From contig DASUSI010000140.1 of assembly GCA_036375165.1 (NCBI GenBank), forward strand, positions 11,127 to 75,126: a stretch of DNA of 64,000 nt. Reading direction: 5' to 3'. This document shows, in pieces, positions 60,455 through 64,000 of this stretch. Position numbers and translations under genes: made by a program. The notes beneath the pieces are model-generated. The model was not told the DNA's origin, did no database searches, and worked only from the letters and a program-made list of their open reading frames with translations. Positions within the stretch are counted from its first letter, which is position 1. Every line of letters begins with the position of its first letter. Source of the DNA: WHSM01 sp036375165. GTDB lineage: Bacteria > Actinomycetota > Actinomycetes > Mycobacteriales > Micromonosporaceae.

Positions 60455-60805
60455 TCACGGCACCAGCCCAAGCGCGGCAACGACGATCAGGACCAGTCCG
60501 GCCACGGTAGGGAGCGCCAGCAGCGCGACCCGCCTGCCGGGTGGCCCCCATGCCGGCTCGGTCCCCCCGAGGACCAGGCGGGCGTCCCGGCGGTCCCGGC
60601 ACGGATGCGGGTCCCCGCAGGCCCGGCAACGCCCGGTCCAACCGTGTCTGACGTGGACTTTCAGGTACGACCGCGCGACTCGACCGCACCGCCGAGCGGC
60701 ACCGCACGCCCCTGCCGTATCGCGGGCTCTGGACTCCTCATCCGGACTGGCCTCCCAACTCGTGGGGTACGGGCACGACGGAGTACGCCCTTCGGGGGCG
60801 TACAT
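60455..60805 (-). CDS. Small Cys/Arg-rich protein with C-terminal membrane helix
   Basis: 116 residues taken from ATG 60805. A basic middle part has GRCRACGDPHPCRDRRDARL (three Cys in CxxCxxxxxC, a possible metal knuckle), and the end is a hydrophobic helix (VALLALPTVAGLVLIVVAAL), so it would be tail-anchored. The start is uncertain; the upstream codons are also open. Function unknown. Confidence 0.55.
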   Translation of the reverse strand: MYAPEGRTPSCPYPTSWEASPDEESRARDTAGACGAARRCGRVARSYLKVHVRHGWTGRCRACGDPHPCRDRRDARLVLGGTEPAWGPPGRRVALLALPTVAGLVLIVVAALGLVP

Positions 60806-60952
60806 CCGTCCACTCAAGACACGGGGTACGCTAAGCCACGAGAGGCCGTAGTGCAATGTCACACTGAGAGATGACCGCCAACCTGATGTGGACCTGGTGG
60901 CGGCGGCAGAGTTAAATACCGGTGTTCGCGTCTCGGCGTGCAAGGGGGCTGA

Positions 60953-61822
60953 ATGACTCATACCGGCTCGACCGTGCCGCGCCGGGAACTTGGCCGCCGG
61001 CTGCGTCAACTCCGCGAGAGCACCGGCATGACGATCGAGACCGCTGCCAAGAAGCTCGAAACCTCCCGGCCACGGATCTGGCGCATCGAGAAGGGCGAGA
61101 ACCCGATGCGGTCAGGCGAGGTCTGGCTGATGTGCCAGCTGTACGGCACCGACAGTGAGACCACTGCCGCCCTGATGGCCTTGGCGAAGGAGACCAAGGC
61201 CCCGGAGTGGTGGCGCGCCTACGGTGACGCCATCCCACGCGCGCTTGATCTTCTCTTGGGGCTGGAGCAAGCGGCCTCGGCGTTCCGATGGTGGGAAGAG
61301 CATGTGATCCCAGGGATCTTGCAGACAGAACAATATGCTCGGATGGTCATGGAAAGTGACGCTGGTCTGTCCCCGGATGAGATCGAGTTGCGGGTCAAGG
61401 CACGGCTGAACCGTCAAGAGCTGCTCCTCAGCAGGGAAAACGCACCACGGTTCGATATCGTCATCGATGAGATCGTCTTGGACCGGTTGGTGCCGCTGCC
61501 TGAGATTGCACGCGAGCAGTTGGACCGACTCTTGGAAACCAGCAAAAGCCTTCCCCATGTAACTGTGCGGGTGGTGCCACGTTCAGCCGGATTTCACGCG
61601 GCTGTCCAGGCCGGTTCCTTCACGATCCTTGACTTCCCAACAAACCATAACGGGAACGGTGAACCGACCACCGTGCAGACAGACGGCTGGATCACGCCGG
61701 TCTATTACACCAAACCCGAAGAGGTGGCTCGCTTCGTCGACACCTTCTACGATCTTGCAAAGAGATCACTCGACGAAGATGCATCGCGGGACTTCATCCA
61801 GAACTTGAGGAGCCAGCTATGA
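60953..61822 (+). CDS. XRE regulator with DUF5753 (Scr1 type), copy 1
   Basis: 289 residues from ATG 60953 (AAGGGGG upstream). HTH: RRELGRRLRQLRESTGMTIE, TAAKKLETSRPRIWRIEKGE. The DUF5753 domain follows: FRWWEEHVIPGILQTEQYAR, EIELRVKARLNRQELLL, VRVVPRSAGFHAAVQAGSFT. In Streptomyces such genes pair with small DUF397 proteins and influence antibiotic production. Its stop overlaps the DUF397 start (ATGA). Confidence 0.95.
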   Translation: MTHTGSTVPRRELGRRLRQLRESTGMTIETAAKKLETSRPRIWRIEKGENPMRSGEVWLMCQLYGTDSETTAALMALAKETKAPEWWRAYGDAIPRALDLLLGLEQAASAFRWWEEHVIPGILQTEQYARMVMESDAGLSPDEIELRVKARLNRQELLLSRENAPRFDIVIDEIVLDRLVPLPEIAREQLDRLLETSKSLPHVTVRVVPRSAGFHAAVQAGSFTILDFPTNHNGNGEPTTVQTDGWITPVYYTKPEEVARFVDTFYDLAKRSLDEDASRDFIQNLRSQL

Positions 61823-62013
61823 GTATCACCGCACAGTGGGCCAAGAGCACTCGAAGCAACTCCGGTGGTAACTGCGTCGAAGTCCGCCGGGCCGAAGACG
61901 GCAGCATCCAGGTCCGCGACTCCAAAGATCCCAACGGTTCCGTGCTGACCTTCGGTTCCACTCAGTGGGAAGCCTTCATCGGAGCCACCAAGCGCCACGA
62001 GTTCGGCGTTTAG
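61819..62013 (+). CDS. DUF397 protein, copy 1
   Basis: 64 residues from ATG 61819. WAKSTRSNSGGNCVEVRRAE, then IQVRDSKDPNGSVLTFGST and WEAFIGATKR, is the complete DUF397 pattern (CVEV...VRDSKxP). Translationally coupled to the XRE-DUF5753 regulator upstream; the two are thought to act as a pair. Confidence 0.95.
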   Translation: MSITAQWAKSTRSNSGGNCVEVRRAEDGSIQVRDSKDPNGSVLTFGSTQWEAFIGATKRHEFGV

Positions 62014-62081
62014 CGGGAGTCACACGCACAGTGAAAGGCGGGCGCTAGGGCACTTTGATCTGATCGGCGCGGGGGAACATC

Positions 62082-62118
62082 GGCTCCACCATGCCGCGCC
62101 GTGAGCTGGGTCGTCGCC
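62082..62118 (+). repeat. 37-bp copy of the second XRE gene's 5' end
   Basis: Positions 62082-62118 are identical to 62265-62301, which encode the start of the helix-turn-helix (residues PRRELGRR) in the second XRE gene. Between the first DUF397 gene and the second XRE gene it is not followed by an open frame, so it is a remnant of a third, lost gene copy or a recombination footprint. Confidence 0.85.
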
Positions 62119-62243
62119 AGGACTCAGCAACGCGACCGAATTTCCTCGCATCGATCCAGGCGTTTTGATCGGTCCTTGTCGGACGACCGGCGAGTTTGCT
62201 GGATACATGCTTCAAGCACTCGATCCTAAGGAGGCCCCGCCCG

Positions 62244-63119
62244 ATGGCAGGAGCAGGAAGCATTGGCTCCACCATGCCGCGCCGTGAGCTGGGTCGTCGC
62301 CTGCTCAAGCTGCGGAACGACGCCGGCCTGACACGCCACACCGCGGCCAAGAAGCTGGAGTGGTCAGAGCCCAAGGTGTGGCGCATCGAGACCGGCCAGA
62401 TCGCGTTGCGCACCCACGACGTGGAGCTGATGTGCCGGATCTACGGGGCCGACGAGGAGACCACTGTGGCTCTGGTCGCCCTCGCACCGGAGACCAGGAC
62501 GAAGGACTGGTGGCGGGTCTACGCCGAGGCGATCCCGCAAGGGCTTGACCTGTTGTTCGGGCTGGAACTGGGAGCCTCGGAGTTCCGCTGGTGGGAACCG
62601 CAGCTGGTTCCCGGAGTGCTTCAGACCGAGCGCTACGCCAGAACCGTCGTCCAAGGCGACGGCAGTCTGACCAGCGACGAGATCGAGCTACGGGTTCGGG
62701 CTCGGCTGGACCGCCAGTCGCTGCTCTTCAACCGGGTCGACCCGCCCCGGTTCAGCTTCGTCATCGATGAGGATGCCCTGAACCGTCCGGTCGGCCCCGA
62801 CATGATGCGCGAGCAACTACACCGCCTGGATGAACTGAGCAGCGGCCCCGAATACGTGTCCCTGCGCGTGGTGCCTCGATCTGCCGGCCTGCACGAGGGC
62901 ATGGCCGGGCAGTTCACCATCTTGGACTTCCCAACAAGCCGCAGCGGCTTCGGTGAACCGACCACGGTGTACTCGGATGGCTGGATCACCCCGCTGTACT
63001 ACACCAAGTCGCAAGAGGTAGACCGGTACATCGCAGCATTCGACCATCTTAGGGTGAGATCCCTCGATGAAGAGGCATCACGGGAACTCATCCGCCAGTA
63101 CATGGGGGACCTAACATGA
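62244..63119 (+). CDS. XRE regulator with DUF5753 (Scr1 type), copy 2
   Basis: ATG 62244 follows AAGGAGG by 9 bases; 291 residues. The same domain order as copy 1: PRRELGRRLLKLRNDAGLTR, AAKKLEWSEPKVWRIETGQI, then FRWWEPQLVPGVLQTERYAR, EIELRVRARLDRQSLLF and LRVVPRSAGLHEGMAGQFT. The two copies match over most of their length but differ in the recognition helix (TSRPRIW versus WSEPKVW), so they may bind different sites. Stop overlaps DUF397 copy 2. Confidence 0.95.
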   Translation: MAGAGSIGSTMPRRELGRRLLKLRNDAGLTRHTAAKKLEWSEPKVWRIETGQIALRTHDVELMCRIYGADEETTVALVALAPETRTKDWWRVYAEAIPQGLDLLFGLELGASEFRWWEPQLVPGVLQTERYARTVVQGDGSLTSDEIELRVRARLDRQSLLFNRVDPPRFSFVIDEDALNRPVGPDMMREQLHRLDELSSGPEYVSLRVVPRSAGLHEGMAGQFTILDFPTSRSGFGEPTTVYSDGWITPLYYTKSQEVDRYIAAFDHLRVRSLDEEASRELIRQYMGDLT

Positions 63120-63307
63120 TCAGAAGCGCATGGATCAAGAGCAGCTACAGCACAGCCGGCGGAAGCTGTGTCGAAGTACGCCGTTCCGAGGACGGCAACA
63201 TCCAGGTACGCGACTCCAAAGTCCCCAACGGCCTAGTGCTCACCTTCACCCCCACCGAGTGGAACACCTTCATCTTCGGAACCAGACACGATGAGTTCAA
63301 CCTCTGA
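63116..63307 (+). CDS. DUF397 protein, copy 2
   Basis: 63 residues from ATG 63116, overlapping the XRE stop (ATGA). WIKSSYSTAGGSCVEVRRSE, IQVRDSKVPNGLVLTFTPT and WNTFIFGTRH repeat the pattern of copy 1 closely, and RHDEFNL corresponds to its RHEFGV end. Confidence 0.95.
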   Translation: MIRSAWIKSSYSTAGGSCVEVRRSEDGNIQVRDSKVPNGLVLTFTPTEWNTFIFGTRHDEFNL

Positions 63308-63409
63308 GTCCCAGTGGACGAACGGAGCAGTCATCTAACGACTGCATTCTGACTCAAAAAACTAGCGCTATGGGCGAGTATCATGCTAACGCATACCTGC
63401 CGAGGCATG

Positions 63410-63961
63410 TTATTGAGGGCGGGCACCATCCTGCAGATACAGTTTTCGCTGCAAAAACTCCTGCCAACATGTAGTGAAATGGAGCGCGAAAGACGAGATG
63501 TCGTCAACATATGACTCGACCTCAGAGGTCGACACTCCTGCCTGTTTGAAGATCTCCGAAAACGGAACATTGGCATGAGCGATATCGTTACGCAACATCG
63601 CAAGCTTCTGTAGCGATGCAGCCCATCCAACCGTAGGAAACACGTCGCCCGGTAGCCCATAGATCTCCCAAATACGGTAGAAGTGGCTGGGCTTCAGGGT
63701 CCTACCGTCTAGCGGCGGCTGCGGCCCCTTTCGAGGCAGGGGCAGCCCCAAGACGTCACTCGAAGCATCCAAGGTGGTGGCGAAAAAGCGCGTGGTCCAA
63801 ACCTTCTCATGATCCTGCAGATAACGTAGGCTCTCGAAAGCATCATGCGCAGCAAGCTGCCGTAGACATCGGCTCAATACTTTGTGTTCAAGGGCCGAGG
63901 AGTTGAGCTCTTGGTGAGTCCGACGAATAGTTTCTCGTGTGAGGGATTCTAGTTCTGCCAT
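63410..63961 (-). CDS. HEPN-like protein with RNDIAH motif
   Basis: 183 residues from ATG 63961. A helical protein whose middle reads SLQKLAMLRNDIAHANVPF: R-x4-H with a polar residue after the Arg is the catalytic motif of HEPN ribonucleases. The C-terminus (VESYVDDISSFALHFTTCWQ) fits the last HEPN helix, as in MAE_28990/RiboL-PSP-type proteins. HEPN proteins occur as toxins or in phage defence, usually beside an antitoxin or nucleotidyltransferase; none is seen before the window ends 39 bases away. Confidence 0.7.
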   Translation of the reverse strand: MAELESLTRETIRRTHQELNSSALEHKVLSRCLRQLAAHDAFESLRYLQDHEKVWTTRFFATTLDASSDVLGLPLPRKGPQPPLDGRTLKPSHFYRIWEIYGLPGDVFPTVGWAASLQKLAMLRNDIAHANVPFSEIFKQAGVSTSEVESYVDDISSFALHFTTCWQEFLQRKLYLQDGARPQ

Positions 63962-64000
63962 CGCACAGACTATGGCAGTAGCACGGGCCTCCCTCTCAAG

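Overview
This is GC-rich actinobacterial chromosomal DNA. Gene style and content (GTG starts, many ATGA/GTGA gene overlaps, tandem XRE-DUF5753/DUF397 pairs, a GPP34-family gene, an orphan acyclic-terpenoid-free accessory set and a lasso peptide locus) suggest a Micromonosporaceae member, Micromonospora-like; this is inference from gene families, not a database match. No rRNA, tRNA or CRISPR array was seen.

Layout. 1-8.4 kb: an edge-truncated NADP-binding oxidoreductase, small envelope proteins, a YibE/F membrane protein overlapping a Sfp-type phosphopantetheinyl transferase, an SDR epimerase, a small secreted protein, a probable P450 remnant, a matrixin-like secreted protein with an unusual zinc motif, an orphan RelE/HigB-like toxin and an atypical LuxR response regulator. 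8.4-22 kb: a translationally coupled pair of a Cys-rich secreted protein with a phospholipase-A2-like HD motif and a membrane-anchored parvulin-like foldase; a persulfide dioxygenase-rhodanese fusion behind a CsoR/CstR-type palindrome; a very large BNR/VPS10-type beta-propeller protein; a GntR regulator, a PaaI thioesterase, a GNAT, dihydrolipoamide dehydrogenase and an Acg-type nitroreductase. 22.4-27.7 kb: a complete lasso peptide cluster (precursor, cyclase, RRE, leader peptidase, ABC exporter) with a convergent LuxR regulator.

28-36 kb: SDR, membrane protein, PadR plus its HAAS-like membrane partner, an orphan branched-chain-type binding lipoprotein, then gamma-aminobutyraldehyde dehydrogenase and GABA transaminase. 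A small leucine-rich-repeat gene follows that is split by an 886-bp IS5-family element; element ends, 11-bp inverted repeats and a 3-bp AAT target duplication can all be read. 36-45 kb: a saccharopine-dehydrogenase-like gene and a PotDABC polyamine importer on the minus strand, and an Lrp regulator, a class III aminotransferase and a DAO-type oxidoreductase on the plus strand. Together with the two GABA genes these make a polyamine uptake and putrescine-to-GABA-to-succinate-semialdehyde module; two of its promoters share the palindrome ACTGATTCAG.

45-52 kb: a glycogen-debranching-type glycosidase divergent from a LacI regulator and a binding protein plus two permeases of a sugar ABC importer without its ATPase; a LacI operator lies between them. 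52-57.7 kb: TetR/SDR divergent pair, then an acyl-CoA oxidation-type operon (FabG-like SDR, MaoC, two acyl-CoA dehydrogenases, TetR) behind an AAGCGCTT-type operator. 57.8-64 kb: accessory genes: a DUF4143 ATPase, a GPP34-family protein, small Cys-containing proteins, two tandem XRE-DUF5753/DUF397 pairs with a remnant of a third copy, and a HEPN-like protein carrying an RNDIAH motif.
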